Source: JAXLRU01 sp046330935 (GTDB lineage Bacteria > Actinomycetota > Actinomycetes > Actinomycetales > Kineosporiaceae). Taken from it: 64,000 nucleotides of DNA. Of the stretch, positions 48,684-58,071 are shown in pieces. The notes under the pieces are model-generated. The model made no database searches and was not told the DNA's origin. It saw nothing but the letters and a program-made list of their open reading frames with translations. The stretch spans positions 383,891-447,890 of the forward strand of contig JAXLRU010000006.1 of NCBI GenBank assembly GCA_046330935.1, read 5' to 3'. Position 1 is the first letter of the stretch, and each line of letters begins with the position of its first letter. A program made the translations under genes and the position numbers.

Positions 48684-51600
48684 ATGACGACGCCGCGCCC
48701 CGCCGGGGAGTGCTACCAGGCCCTGGCGGTCGCCGAGGACCTCCCCTACGGCCCGGCCCGCACCGCGCTGGTGGAGGACGTCGTGGCCGAGGCCGACGTG
48801 GTGGGTGACCTCCCCCTCGCCGTCGAGGCGCGGCTGGACCTCGTGACGGCCTACACCTTCGGCGGCGAACCGCTCAAGCGCCTGCCGGTGTTCGCCTGGC
48901 TGCTCGCCCGCCACGACGAGCGCCCGTTCGAGGGCGCCCACCGCCACCGCCTCCTCTGGCAGTACAAGTGGCTGACCACCGGCGCCACCGACCACCCCGA
49001 CGTCCCGCTGGAGGTCGTGCTCGCGACGCTGGAGGACATGGAGCGCCGCTACCGCGACGCCGGTGAGCCGCCCGGCCCGGTACTGGGCTGCCGCTACCGG
49101 GTGCACGCCCACCTGCGGGGGGCGGCGGCCGCGCAGGCCGAGTACGACGCGTGGGTGCGTGCCGCCCGCAGCCGGCTGTCGGACTGCCGGGCCTGCGAGC
49201 CGACGCAGCGGGTACGGCACCTCGCGGAGCTGGGCCGTCACGACGAGGCCGTCGCCGAGGCGCTGCCGGTGCTGTCCGGCCAGGTCGCCTGCGCCGAGCA
49301 GCCGGCGTCGATGATCGCCCACAGCCTGCCGTCGCTGCTGCTCGGCGGGCACGCCGCCCGCGCTGCCACCGAACACCTGCGCGGGGCGCGGCAGACCCGC
49401 CACGACCCCAGCGGGCTCGACCTGTGGGCCGCGCACGTGAGCGCACTGACCCGGGCGGGTCGCCTGCAGCGCGCCGTCGACCTGCTCGTCGAGCGGCTGC
49501 ACGAGATCGACGCGCCGCCGACGCCCCGCGCGGGCATGACCCTCGCCGCTGCCGCGGCCGCCCTGTGCGCGCGCCTGGTCGAGCAGGGGTGGGGCGAGCA
49601 GGTGCTCACCCCCCGCCAGGCGGGCACCACGGTCCCGGCCGCGGCCACGGCCGCCGCCCTCGTCGACCCCCTCACCCGGCTCGCCCGGGCCATCGCCGAC
49701 CGGTTCGACGCCCGCAACGGCACCCGGGCCGTGGGCGAGGCCGTCGACCGGCTGCTCCAGGCCGCCCCGCTGCCCGACCTGCCGCTGGACCTGCTCCCCG
49801 ACGCCACGCTGGCCGTGCGGGCAGGGCGCCGCGCCGCCCCCGAACCGCCGCCCGCGCGTCCCGCGCCCGCCGCGGCCCTCACGCTGCCCGCCCCCGGATC
49901 GCTCGCGGCGCTCGCCGCGGGGCTCGAGGCCGCCCGGCAGTCGGGCGACCGCGCCCAGCGCGAGCGGGCCCTGGTGGAGTGGCGCGCGCGCCGCGACCAG
50001 CTGCTGCAGCACGAGCCCGCGCCCTCGCCGTCGCCCGCCTGGGACCCGGCCGACGCCGACCGGCAGCGGGCCCTCGACGTCGCCCGGCTCGACTGCGCGG
50101 CCGCCCTCGACGACCTGGAGCACGACCCGAGCCTGCTGCACGCCACCCGGGCCCTCGGCGCGCGGCTGCACGACGCCGGGGACGAGGCGGGCGCCTACCG
50201 GTTCGAGCTGTGGTGGCTGCGGGAGGCGGTGACGGCGGGACTGCTCGAACCCGACGACGCCGTGCGCGCCGCCGACGACGTCGTCGCCGAGATGCGCACC
50301 GGGGTCAGCGGCCCCGACCGGGCGACCGCCCACCTGGCCCTGCTCGCGCTGCTGCACGTCGTCGCCGAGCTGCGCGGCAGCGCTCCCGACATGCAGGCGC
50401 GGCACGGCCGCGTGCTGCAGGCCGCGCTGCAGGCGATGGCGGCGGCCGATCCCGGCACCCTCGACGGCTACCAGCGGGGCTGCTACGCGCTCCTGCTGCG
50501 CCTGGACGCCGCCTCCTCCGCACCGCCGCAGCGCGCCGAGCGCCTCGTGCAGGCCCTGTCGCTGCTGCCGCCCGGGGTCCGCCGCGGCGAGCGGGCGTTG
50601 ATCGCCGCCGACCTCGCCGCCCTGCACGCCGAGCACGGCGAGCCGGCGCAGGCCCTCCAGCTGCTCGCCGAGGCCGAACCCGACGCCCAGGCGGCGGGCG
50701 ACACCGGGCTGGCCACCTACGTCGCCTCCCTCGCCTGCCGGCTGCTGTCGGGGGTGGGCGAGAGCGTCGAGGCGGTGGACGCGGCGCGGCGCGCCGTCCG
50801 GCACGCCGAGCAGGGCAGCGACCCGCTGGCGCTGGACCAGGCCCGCCAGTCGCTCGTGCACGCCCTGCGCCAGGCCGGGCGCGAGCTCGAGGCCGCCGAG
50901 ATCGCCGAGCTCGCCCTCGGCGAGGCCCGCCAGCGCCTGCAGGGCGACGCCCCCGGCGAGGAGGACCTCTCCCCCGCGCGCGTCGCCTCCCACCTGGGCC
51001 ACCCGCACGGCCCCGCGCGGCCCGACGTCCACCTCGTGGGCACGCTGGCGTGGGCGGCCGCGGTCTGCGCGGAGGCCCTCGACGAGCAGGCCCTCGCGCA
51101 CCGTCACGCCCGGACGAGCGCCGTCTGGCACCTGCGCAACGGCTCGGCAGCCGCCGTGGCCGAGGCGTGCGAGGTGGCGGCGCGCACCGCCCCCGACCCG
51201 GGCGACGCCGCCGACCTGCTGGCGTGCGCCGCGCTCGCCTACGACGCCGCGGGGCTGCCCTGGCAGGCCGCCGTCTGCCGGCGCAACCGCGCCTTCCCGC
51301 TGGCCGAGGCGCACGGGGTGGACGCGGCGCTGGACGCGCTCGACGAGGCAGACGAGGCCGTCGACCGGATCCGCCCCGACGCCCCCGACCGGGCCCGGCC
51401 GGACGCCGAGCCGGCCGATCACGAGGACCGCGTCGACTGGGAGCGGCTGGCCCTGACGGAGCAGTCCGCGCGGGTCCTGGCCCAGCACGACCGCTACGCC
51501 GACGCGCTTGCCCGGACCGAGGAGCTGCCGGAGGCGTACCGGCTGCTCGGTGACGTCGGATCCGCCTGGGACGTCGTGGCCCTGCAGGCCCGGCTGTGCG

Positions 51601-51782
51601 ACGCCCTCGGCCGGCCCGAGGTGGGCGTGGACGCCCTGGGCGAGGCGGTCGAGGAGGCACACGGCCTCGACCCCGAGCGGGCCGCGGACCTCGCCGACCT
51701 GCTCGCACAGCTGTGGCGGCGCTGCGGGGACGCGCAGGCCGCGGCTGCGGTGCTCGAGCGGTACGGCAGGGGCGCCCCGTGA
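48684..51782 (+). CDS. Large helical-repeat (TPR-like) protein A, partner of an Hsp90-like ATPase
   Basis: 1032 residues from ATG 48684 (GTGGAGGG upstream). Cytoplasmic; no signal or membrane segment. Almost entirely Ala/Leu/Glu/Arg-rich helices of TPR-like character ('LAVEARLDLVTAYTFGGEPL', 'AARAATEHLRGARQTRHDPS', 'RAVDLLVERLHEIDAPPTPR'). A conserved Cys pair occurs in 'LSDCRACEPTQRV', shared with paralog B ('LSDCAGCEPTSRV'). The next gene, 41 bp downstream, encodes an Hsp90-like GHKL ATPase, and the third gene is a full-length paralog of this one. It is probably a scaffold or client-binding partner of that ATPase; this is inference. Confidence 0.8.
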   Translation: MTTPRPAGECYQALAVAEDLPYGPARTALVEDVVAEADVVGDLPLAVEARLDLVTAYTFGGEPLKRLPVFAWLLARHDERPFEGAHRHRLLWQYKWLTTGATDHPDVPLEVVLATLEDMERRYRDAGEPPGPVLGCRYRVHAHLRGAAAAQAEYDAWVRAARSRLSDCRACEPTQRVRHLAELGRHDEAVAEALPVLSGQVACAEQPASMIAHSLPSLLLGGHAARAATEHLRGARQTRHDPSGLDLWAAHVSALTRAGRLQRAVDLLVERLHEIDAPPTPRAGMTLAAAAAALCARLVEQGWGEQVLTPRQAGTTVPAAATAAALVDPLTRLARAIADRFDARNGTRAVGEAVDRLLQAAPLPDLPLDLLPDATLAVRAGRRAAPEPPPARPAPAAALTLPAPGSLAALAAGLEAARQSGDRAQRERALVEWRARRDQLLQHEPAPSPSPAWDPADADRQRALDVARLDCAAALDDLEHDPSLLHATRALGARLHDAGDEAGAYRFELWWLREAVTAGLLEPDDAVRAADDVVAEMRTGVSGPDRATAHLALLALLHVVAELRGSAPDMQARHGRVLQAALQAMAAADPGTLDGYQRGCYALLLRLDAASSAPPQRAERLVQALSLLPPGVRRGERALIAADLAALHAEHGEPAQALQLLAEAEPDAQAAGDTGLATYVASLACRLLSGVGESVEAVDAARRAVRHAEQGSDPLALDQARQSLVHALRQAGRELEAAEIAELALGEARQRLQGDAPGEEDLSPARVASHLGHPHGPARPDVHLVGTLAWAAAVCAEALDEQALAHRHARTSAVWHLRNGSAAAVAEACEVAARTAPDPGDAADLLACAALAYDAAGLPWQAAVCRRNRAFPLAEAHGVDAALDALDEADEAVDRIRPDAPDRARPDAEPADHEDRVDWERLALTEQSARVLAQHDRYADALARTEELPEAYRLLGDVGSAWDVVALQARLCDALGRPEVGVDALGEAVEEAHGLDPERAADLADLLAQLWRRCGDAQAAAAVLERYGRGAP

Positions 51783-51822
51783 GCGCCGCGACCGTCGCCG
51801 CCGTAGGGCATGATTCCCGCCG

Positions 51823-53679
51823 ATGACGGAGAAGGCGTTCCAGGTCGACCTGCGCGGGGTGGTCGACCTCCTGAGCCACCACTTGTACTCCAGCCCCCGC
51901 GTGTACGTGCGCGAGCTCGTGCAGAACGCGGTCGACGCCGTGACGGCGCGGGCGCGGCTGGGGCAACCGGCCGAGGCCGCGGCGGCGCCGATCGTGCTGG
52001 TGCCGGCCGACGTCTCCCCCGACGGCCGGCTGCACTGCCTCGATCCCGGGGTGGGGCTCACCGAGGAGGAGGTCGGGCGGTTCCTGGCCACCATCGGCTC
52101 GTCGTCCAAGCGTGACGAGCTGGGGCTGCCGGACGCCGACTTCATCGGCCGGTTCGGCATCGGCCTGCTGTCGTGCTTCCTCGTCGCCGACGAGATCGCC
52201 CTGGTGACCCGCTCGGCCTCGGCGCCGCAGGCCGGCTGCGTGCGCTGGACCGGCTCGGCGAACGGCTCCTACACGGTGGCCCCCGTCCCGGCCGGGCAGC
52301 CCGTGGCGCCCGTCGCCGACGCGCGCCTGGCCGCAGGGCTCGGGCCGCTGCCCGCCGTCGACGTCCCCGGATCCTGGGTGAGCCTTCGCCCGCGCCGCGG
52401 CGCCTCGGACTGGACCTCGACCGCCCAGGTGCTGGCCCTGGCCCGGGAGTTCGGCGAGATGCTGCCCGTCCCGCTGGCGGTGCTCGGGGCCGACGGCGTG
52501 CTGCAGCAGGTCACGGGTGGGGTGCGGCCGTGGGAGGACGCCCCCGAACCGGAGCGGGTGCAGCGCGCGGCCCAGCTGCTCGGCGTCCGCCCGCTGGCCG
52601 CCTTCGACGTCCGCGTCGACGCCGCGGGCCTGCGCGGGGTGGCGATCGTGCCCGACCGGGCCGGCAGCCCGACCGCACCCCAGGCGCACCGCGCGTACGC
52701 GCACGGCATGCTCGTGGGCGAGGGCATCGACGGCCTGCTGCCGCCGTGGGCGTTCTTCGTCCGCTGCGTGGTCGACGGCCGGCTGCGGCTGACCGCGGCG
52801 CGCGAGGGTCTCTACGAGGACGATCTGCTGCTGGAGGTGCGCGAGGAGCTCGGCGCGCAGGTGCGCGGGTGGATCACGCGGACCCTGGACGCCGACCCGG
52901 CCACCTTCGAGCGCTTCCTGCGGGTGCACGCGAGCGCGATCAAGGCGGTGGCCGCCCACGACGACGACCTGCTGCGGCTGCTGCTGCCGTGGCTGGCGTT
53001 CGAGACGACGGCGGGGCCCCTGACCCTGCCCGAGGTGGCGCAGCGCTTCGGCGTCGTGCGCTGGACCCACACCGTGGAGGAGTTCCGCCAGGTGGCGCCG
53101 GTGGCCGCCGCGCAGGGCCTGGGCGTCGTCGATGCCGGGTACAGCCACGACGCCGACCTGATCGAGCGCTACGCGGCGCTGCACCCCGACGTCGTCGTCG
53201 CGACCCTGCGGCCCGGTGACCTCGACGCCCACGTGCGCAGCCCCGACGCCGCGGCGCTGGCCGCGCTCGCCGGGTTCCTCACCGCCGCCCGCGCCACCCT
53301 CGCGCCGCTCGACGTCGCGGTGGAGCTGCGCGAGTTCGACCCGATCACGCTGCCCGCCCTCGTCCTCGACGACCGCGAGGCCCGGCACCGCCGCACGGCG
53401 CGGGCCGAGGCCGCCGCGGCCGTCGACGACGTGTGGGCGTCCCTGATCAAGGCGGTCGACGACGGCGGGGACGACCGCCGGCGGCTGCTGCTGAACCACG
53501 CGAACGCCCTGGTCCGCAAGGTCGCGGGGATCACCGACGAGCGGCTGCGGGCACTGGCCGTGGAGAGCCTGTACTGCCAGGCGCTGCTGGCGGGCCGGCA
53601 CCCGATGCGTCCCGCGGAGAACGCGACGCTCACCCGGTCGTTCGCGGGACTGCTCGACAAGGCGATGGAGGAGCGATGA
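51823..53679 (+). CDS. Hsp90/HtpG-like GHKL ATPase
   Basis: 618 residues from ATG 51823. The N-terminal ATPase domain is well conserved: 'HLYSSPRVYVRELVQNAVDA' (catalytic Glu and ATP-binding Asn/Asp), 'LDPGVGLTEEEV' (DxGxG), 'TIGSSSK', and 'FIGRFGIGLLSCFLVADEIA', equivalent to HtpG 'GQFGVGFYSAFLVAD'. The middle domain ('LRGVAIVPDRAG', 'GEGIDGLLPPWAFFVRCVVD') and a C-terminal helical dimer domain follow. HtpG is usually ~620-640 residues, so it is near full length, but the sequence is divergent. It lies between two helical-repeat paralogs; the second gene's start overlaps its stop (ATGA). Confidence 0.9.
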   Translation: MTEKAFQVDLRGVVDLLSHHLYSSPRVYVRELVQNAVDAVTARARLGQPAEAAAAPIVLVPADVSPDGRLHCLDPGVGLTEEEVGRFLATIGSSSKRDELGLPDADFIGRFGIGLLSCFLVADEIALVTRSASAPQAGCVRWTGSANGSYTVAPVPAGQPVAPVADARLAAGLGPLPAVDVPGSWVSLRPRRGASDWTSTAQVLALAREFGEMLPVPLAVLGADGVLQQVTGGVRPWEDAPEPERVQRAAQLLGVRPLAAFDVRVDAAGLRGVAIVPDRAGSPTAPQAHRAYAHGMLVGEGIDGLLPPWAFFVRCVVDGRLRLTAAREGLYEDDLLLEVREELGAQVRGWITRTLDADPATFERFLRVHASAIKAVAAHDDDLLRLLLPWLAFETTAGPLTLPEVAQRFGVVRWTHTVEEFRQVAPVAAAQGLGVVDAGYSHDADLIERYAALHPDVVVATLRPGDLDAHVRSPDAAALAALAGFLTAARATLAPLDVAVELREFDPITLPALVLDDREARHRRTARAEAAAAVDDVWASLIKAVDDGGDDRRRLLLNHANALVRKVAGITDERLRALAVESLYCQALLAGRHPMRPAENATLTRSFAGLLDKAMEER

Positions 53680-56600
53680 ACCGCACGGTCGAGGACTGCT
53701 ACGAGGCACTCGAGGCGGCCGAGGAGCTGCCCTGGGGGGCGGCGCGCACGGCGGTCGTCGAGGAGGTCGTGGCGGCGGCGGAGACCCTCGACGACCGCGA
53801 CCTCGCGATCGACGCGCGGCTGGCGCTCGTGGCCGACTACCAGCACGGCGGGGAGCCGCTGAAGCAGCTGCCGGTCTTCTCGTGGCTGCTGGCCCGGCAC
53901 GACGAGGAGCCGTTCGACGAGGAGCAGCTGTTCTCGCTGCTGTGGCAGTACAAGGCGGTGGCCTACGACGTCGTCCTGCACCCCGGCATCCCCCTGCCGG
54001 TGGTGATGTCGACGCTGGACGACATGGCGCGGCGCTTCGCCGACGCGGGCGAGGGCCAGGCGCCGGTGCTCGGCGTCCGCTACGAGGTGCTGGCGTTCGT
54101 GCACGGCGCCGCCGCGGCCGAGGACGCCTACCTGGCGTGGGTCCGCGCGCCGCGGACGGAGCTGTCGGACTGCGCCGGCTGCGAGCCGACGTCCCGCGTG
54201 GACCACCTCGTGGCCACCGGGCGTTACGAGGACGCCGTCCGCGAGGCGTTCGCCGTCCTGGACGCCGACGACGGCTGCGAGAACCAGCCCATGTCCATGA
54301 TCGCGTCGTCGCTGGAGGCGATGCTGCGCACCGGGCATGCCGCCCGCGCCGCCACCGAGCACCTGCGCGGGGTGCGCGGGACCCGCCGCGACGTCGACGG
54401 TGCCTATCCGTGGGCGCTGCACCTGGACGTGCTGACGCGGGCGGGGCGCCTGCAGCGCGCGGCCGACCTGATGGCCGAGCGGGTGCACGACCTCGACTCC
54501 CCGCCCACGCCGTACGCGGAGATGGTGCTCGCCGCCACGTGCGCCGCCGTCGTCTCCCGCCTGCGCGACGCTGGCCTGGGCGACCGGCTGATCGTCCCCC
54601 GGCGCCCGAGCACGCTCGTGCCCGGGCCGACCCCCGCCGCCGAACTCGTGGCTCCCCTGCGCGAGCACGCCCTGGCCCTCGCCGCGCGCTTCGACGAGCG
54701 CAACGGCACGGAGGCGATCGGGACCCGGGTCGCCGCGTTGCTCGACCCCGAGCCGCTGCCCGACCTCCCGCTGGACTTCCTGCCCGACGCGGCCGTCGCC
54801 CCCCGCAGCGGGCGCCGGGCCGCCGCCCCCGCCGAGACGGCGCCGGGTGGCACCGCGCCGTTGGGCGACGCCTCCACGCTGGCCGAGTTCGCCGAGGCCC
54901 TGGAGGCGGCCCGCGCGTCCGGGGACCGGGCCGCTCGGCGCCGCGTCCTGGAGGTGTGGGCACGCCGGCGCGACACGTTCGTCGAGCAGGACGACGCCGA
55001 CCAACTGGCGATCGCCCGCCTCGACGCCGCTCAGGCGATCGACCAGGCCGAGACCGACCCCGGCGTGCTGCCGGCGACCGTCCAGCTGCCCGCGTGGTTG
55101 CGGGCCGCCGGCGACCCCGCCGCCGCCACCCGGTTCGAGTTCTGGCAGGTCAACGAGGCCGTGCAGCGGGGAGCCGTGACCCCGCAGGACGGCCTGAGCA
55201 CGGCCGAGGCCCTGCTGGAGCGGGCCGCCACCGAGCTCGGGCCCGCCGGGTACGCCGCCGCGTGCTTCCTGTTCCTGGCCACGGGGCAGACGGTCGCCGT
55301 CGCCGACGGCGGCGAGCCCATGGCGCAGGCCGTGCGGGAGCGTGCCCCCGAGGTGGTCGCCGCCGGCCTGTCCTGCCTGGACCGCGTGGCCCTGGACGAC
55401 CTCGACGCCTTCGAGCGCGGCTGCTGCGCCTCGCTGCTGCGCATCCGTGCCCAGATGACCGCCGACCCCACCGAGGAGCGGGCCTGCCTGCGGCGGGGCC
55501 TCGACCTCCTGCCCCCGGGCACCCGCGCCGGGGAGCGGGCGCTGCTGGCCCTCGACCTGGCCGCCGCCCTCGACGCCGACGGGGACGTGCACGCCGCGCT
55601 CGCCCTGCTGGCCGGCGCCGAGGCCGACGCCGTGACCGCCGGGGACGCCACCCTGGCCTCGCGGGCCGCCGGATCGACGGCGTCCCTGCTGATGCGCCTG
55701 CTCCAGGAGGCCGCCGAGGCCGAGGAGACCGACGGCGTGACCTCGCCGCTGGACTCGGCGGCGGCCGCCGTGTCCGCGGCGACCCGCGCGGTGCGCCACG
55801 CCGAGGCCACGGGCGAGCCCGTCGCCCTCGACCAGGCTCGGCGCACCCTGATCCACGCCCTGCGCGCGGCCGACCGGCTCGACGAGGCGTCGGAGACCGC
55901 CGAGCTGGCCGTCTACGAGGCGTCCCGCCGGCTCACCGACGAAGGGCTCGCGCCCGCCACCGACCTCGACGAGTGGCCCGAGGGCGAGGTGGCCCGGCGC
56001 CTCGACGTCCACCTCGCCGGTGCGCTCGCCTGGGCCGCGGCGATCTGCGCGGAGCAGCTGGAGGAGGAGCCGCTGGCTCACGCCCACGCGCGCGCGAGCG
56101 CCGGGTGGCACGTCCGCAACGCCAACCCCGGCGCGGCGTCGGAGGCCCTCGAGGTCGCGGCCCGCACCGCCGACGAGGCGCAGGCCGCCGCCGACCTGTG
56201 GGCCTCGACCGCGCGGGCGAACCGGCTGGCGGGCGACCTGTGGGGGGCGGCGTCGGCGCTGCGCTCCCGCGTGGGTGCCGCGGCGGGGGCGGGGGGCACC
56301 CAGGGCGGGCTGCTCGCCGTCCAGGAGGCGCACGAGGCGATCGACGCCGCGCTGGCCGAGACCCCCGACGACGCCGATGCCGCGGCCCGCGCCGAGTGGG
56401 AGCACTGCGTCGTCGCCGAACGCGCCGCCCAGATTCTCGCCCGCGGCGAGGAGTTCGACGACGCCCTGGCGATGACCGACGGCCTGGCCGAGCGCTACCG
56501 GCGCCTCGGCGACCTCGGTTCCGTGTGGGACGTCGCCACGCTGCGCTGCCGCATCCTCGACGCCCAGGGCCGCCTCGCCGACGGCGAGGGCGAGCTGAGG

Positions 56601-56735
56601 GACGCCATCGAGGAGGCGGGCGAGCACGCCCCCGACCGGGCGGCCGACATGGCCGACCTGCTCTCGGCGCTGCTGCGCGAGGCCGGACGCTTCGCCGACG
56701 CGAAGGCGCTGCGCGACCGCTTCGGGCTCGACTGA
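53676..56735 (+). CDS. Large helical-repeat (TPR-like) protein B, paralog of A
   Basis: 1019 residues; ATG 53676 overlaps the Hsp90-like stop, so translation is coupled, with GGAGG in the last codons of that gene. It aligns with A along the whole length: 'GGEPLKQLPVFSWLLARHDE', 'LSDCAGCEPTSRVDHLVATG', 'AARAATEHLRGVRGTRRDVD' and the final 'DLLSALLREAGRFADAKALR'. All-helical, cytoplasmic, without known enzyme motifs. Divergence between A and B suggests an old duplication with different tasks, perhaps different clients or an asymmetric complex with the ATPase. Confidence 0.8.
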   Translation: MNRTVEDCYEALEAAEELPWGAARTAVVEEVVAAAETLDDRDLAIDARLALVADYQHGGEPLKQLPVFSWLLARHDEEPFDEEQLFSLLWQYKAVAYDVVLHPGIPLPVVMSTLDDMARRFADAGEGQAPVLGVRYEVLAFVHGAAAAEDAYLAWVRAPRTELSDCAGCEPTSRVDHLVATGRYEDAVREAFAVLDADDGCENQPMSMIASSLEAMLRTGHAARAATEHLRGVRGTRRDVDGAYPWALHLDVLTRAGRLQRAADLMAERVHDLDSPPTPYAEMVLAATCAAVVSRLRDAGLGDRLIVPRRPSTLVPGPTPAAELVAPLREHALALAARFDERNGTEAIGTRVAALLDPEPLPDLPLDFLPDAAVAPRSGRRAAAPAETAPGGTAPLGDASTLAEFAEALEAARASGDRAARRRVLEVWARRRDTFVEQDDADQLAIARLDAAQAIDQAETDPGVLPATVQLPAWLRAAGDPAAATRFEFWQVNEAVQRGAVTPQDGLSTAEALLERAATELGPAGYAAACFLFLATGQTVAVADGGEPMAQAVRERAPEVVAAGLSCLDRVALDDLDAFERGCCASLLRIRAQMTADPTEERACLRRGLDLLPPGTRAGERALLALDLAAALDADGDVHAALALLAGAEADAVTAGDATLASRAAGSTASLLMRLLQEAAEAEETDGVTSPLDSAAAAVSAATRAVRHAEATGEPVALDQARRTLIHALRAADRLDEASETAELAVYEASRRLTDEGLAPATDLDEWPEGEVARRLDVHLAGALAWAAAICAEQLEEEPLAHAHARASAGWHVRNANPGAASEALEVAARTADEAQAAADLWASTARANRLAGDLWGAASALRSRVGAAAGAGGTQGGLLAVQEAHEAIDAALAETPDDADAAARAEWEHCVVAERAAQILARGEEFDDALAMTDGLAERYRRLGDLGSVWDVATLRCRILDAQGRLADGEGELRDAIEEAGEHAPDRAADMADLLSALLREAGRFADAKALRDRFGLD

Positions 56736-56745
56736 CGCCCGGCGG

Positions 56746-58071
56746 TCAGGGCCGGGGGTCGCGCGCGTCGTAGCGCGCGAACCCCGGCCAGCACGCCGCC
56801 AGCACGACGACGGCGACGATGCACGCCGCGCCGCCGAGCACCGCCGTCCAGGGTTCACCCGCGAGGCCCGCGGCGCCGCCGGCCGCGACGTCGCCCAGGC
56901 GCGGCCCGCCGGCGACGACCACGAAGAACACCCCCTGCAACCGCCCGCGCAGCTGCTCGGGCGTCGCGGCCTGGAGGATCGTCGTCCGGAAGGTCGCGCT
57001 CACGGCGTCGGCCGCCCCCGCCACGAGCAGGGCCGCGCAGGCGGGCCACACCATCCACCCCATGCCAGGGACGCCGTCCACGACCGGGCGCAATCCGCCC
57101 ACCCCGCCCGCCGCCCCGACAGCGGTGAGGCCGAACACCGCGACGGCGCCCCCCCAGGCCACCACGCACACCAGCACCGCGAGGCCCTGACGCCGCACGT
57201 GCCCGAGCGGCCCGGACAGCAGGCTGGCGCCCACGGACCCGATGGCGATCGCCGCGCTGAGCAGGCCCACCGTGGCCGCGCCGCCGCCGAACGCGAGCAT
57301 CCCTAGGGCCGGGAACAGCGCCTTGGGCATCGCGAGCACCATCGCGCACAGGTCGACCATGAACGTCATCCGCACGTTGGGCCGCGTGCGCAGGAAGGCA
57401 AGCCCGGTCAGGACGCTGCGCAGGCCGGCGGGCCCGGCCCCCGGCGCCGGCGGCATGGGCGGGAGCCGGACGACGCCGTAGACGGCGGCGGCGTAGGTCA
57501 CCGCGTCGAGGGTGTAGGCGGCCTCGAACCCGAAGGCGTGCACCAGCCAGCCGCACAGCATGGGGCCGGCGGCGAAACCGATCATCCAGGACAGGTTGGT
57601 CAGGGCGTTCGCCGCGGGCAGCAGCTCGCGGCTGACCAGCGACGGCACGATCGCCTGCCGGGCCGGGTTGTTCACCGCGTAGGCCGCGGACTGCAACGCG
57701 ACCAGGGCGTAGAGCAGCAGCACCGAGTTCGCCCCGAGCCACGCCTGCGCGGCGGTCGCCATGGACAGCACCCACAGGGCCGTCGAGGCCACCACGGCGA
57801 CCGTGCGGCGGTCGTGCGCGTCGACCACGGAGCCGCCGTACAGGCCCAGGGCGAGCAGCGGGACCAGCCCGACGAGCCCGACCAGGCCCACCGACCACGT
57901 CGAACCGGTGATGTCGTAGACCTGCAGGCCGATCGCGGTGACGGCGACGCTCTGGCCGATCGTGGCCAGGGTCAGCCCGGCCCACAGGCGGCGGAAGTCG
58001 CGGTTGGCCCTCAGGGGGGTGACGTCGGCCACCCACCGGCGCCACCCCTGGCGCGTGGTGGTGGAGGTCAC
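56746..58071 (-). CDS. MFS transporter (enterobactin-exporter/EntS-like group)
   Basis: 441 residues from GTG 58071, overlapping the pdxH stop (GTGA). About 12 hydrophobic segments; 'PLRANRDFRRLWAGLTLATI' at the N-terminus, 'YGGSVVDAHDRRTVAVVAST' in the loop between TM2 and TM3 (MFS signature) and 'YAVNNPARQAIVPSLVSREL', typical of the MFS_3/EntS-like drug or siderophore exporters. The central cytoplasmic loop is short and the C-terminal half keeps 'GRLQGVFFVVVAGGPRLGDV'. Substrate unknown. Shared transcript with pdxH appears to be positional, not functional. Confidence 0.88.
   Translation of the reverse strand: MTSTTTRQGWRRWVADVTPLRANRDFRRLWAGLTLATIGQSVAVTAIGLQVYDITGSTWSVGLVGLVGLVPLLALGLYGGSVVDAHDRRTVAVVASTALWVLSMATAAQAWLGANSVLLLYALVALQSAAYAVNNPARQAIVPSLVSRELLPAANALTNLSWMIGFAAGPMLCGWLVHAFGFEAAYTLDAVTYAAAVYGVVRLPPMPPAPGAGPAGLRSVLTGLAFLRTRPNVRMTFMVDLCAMVLAMPKALFPALGMLAFGGGAATVGLLSAAIAIGSVGASLLSGPLGHVRRQGLAVLVCVVAWGGAVAVFGLTAVGAAGGVGGLRPVVDGVPGMGWMVWPACAALLVAGAADAVSATFRTTILQAATPEQLRGRLQGVFFVVVAGGPRLGDVAAGGAAGLAGEPWTAVLGGAACIVAVVVLAACWPGFARYDARDPRP

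Noticed and set aside
53662..53679. The Hsp90-like protein ends in MEER, similar to the eukaryotic Hsp90 MEEVD tail that binds TPR domains, and its neighbours look TPR-like.
   Set aside because: ATGGAGGAGCGATGA is fully explained by the need for a GGAGG ribosome site and the ATGA overlap with the next gene; the EEVD residues are not conserved.
50305..54963. A 1552-residue open frame on the minus strand.
   Set aside because: It lies antisense to the helical-repeat and Hsp90-like genes; it is Arg/Pro/Gly-rich low-complexity text, the usual shadow of very GC-rich coding DNA.
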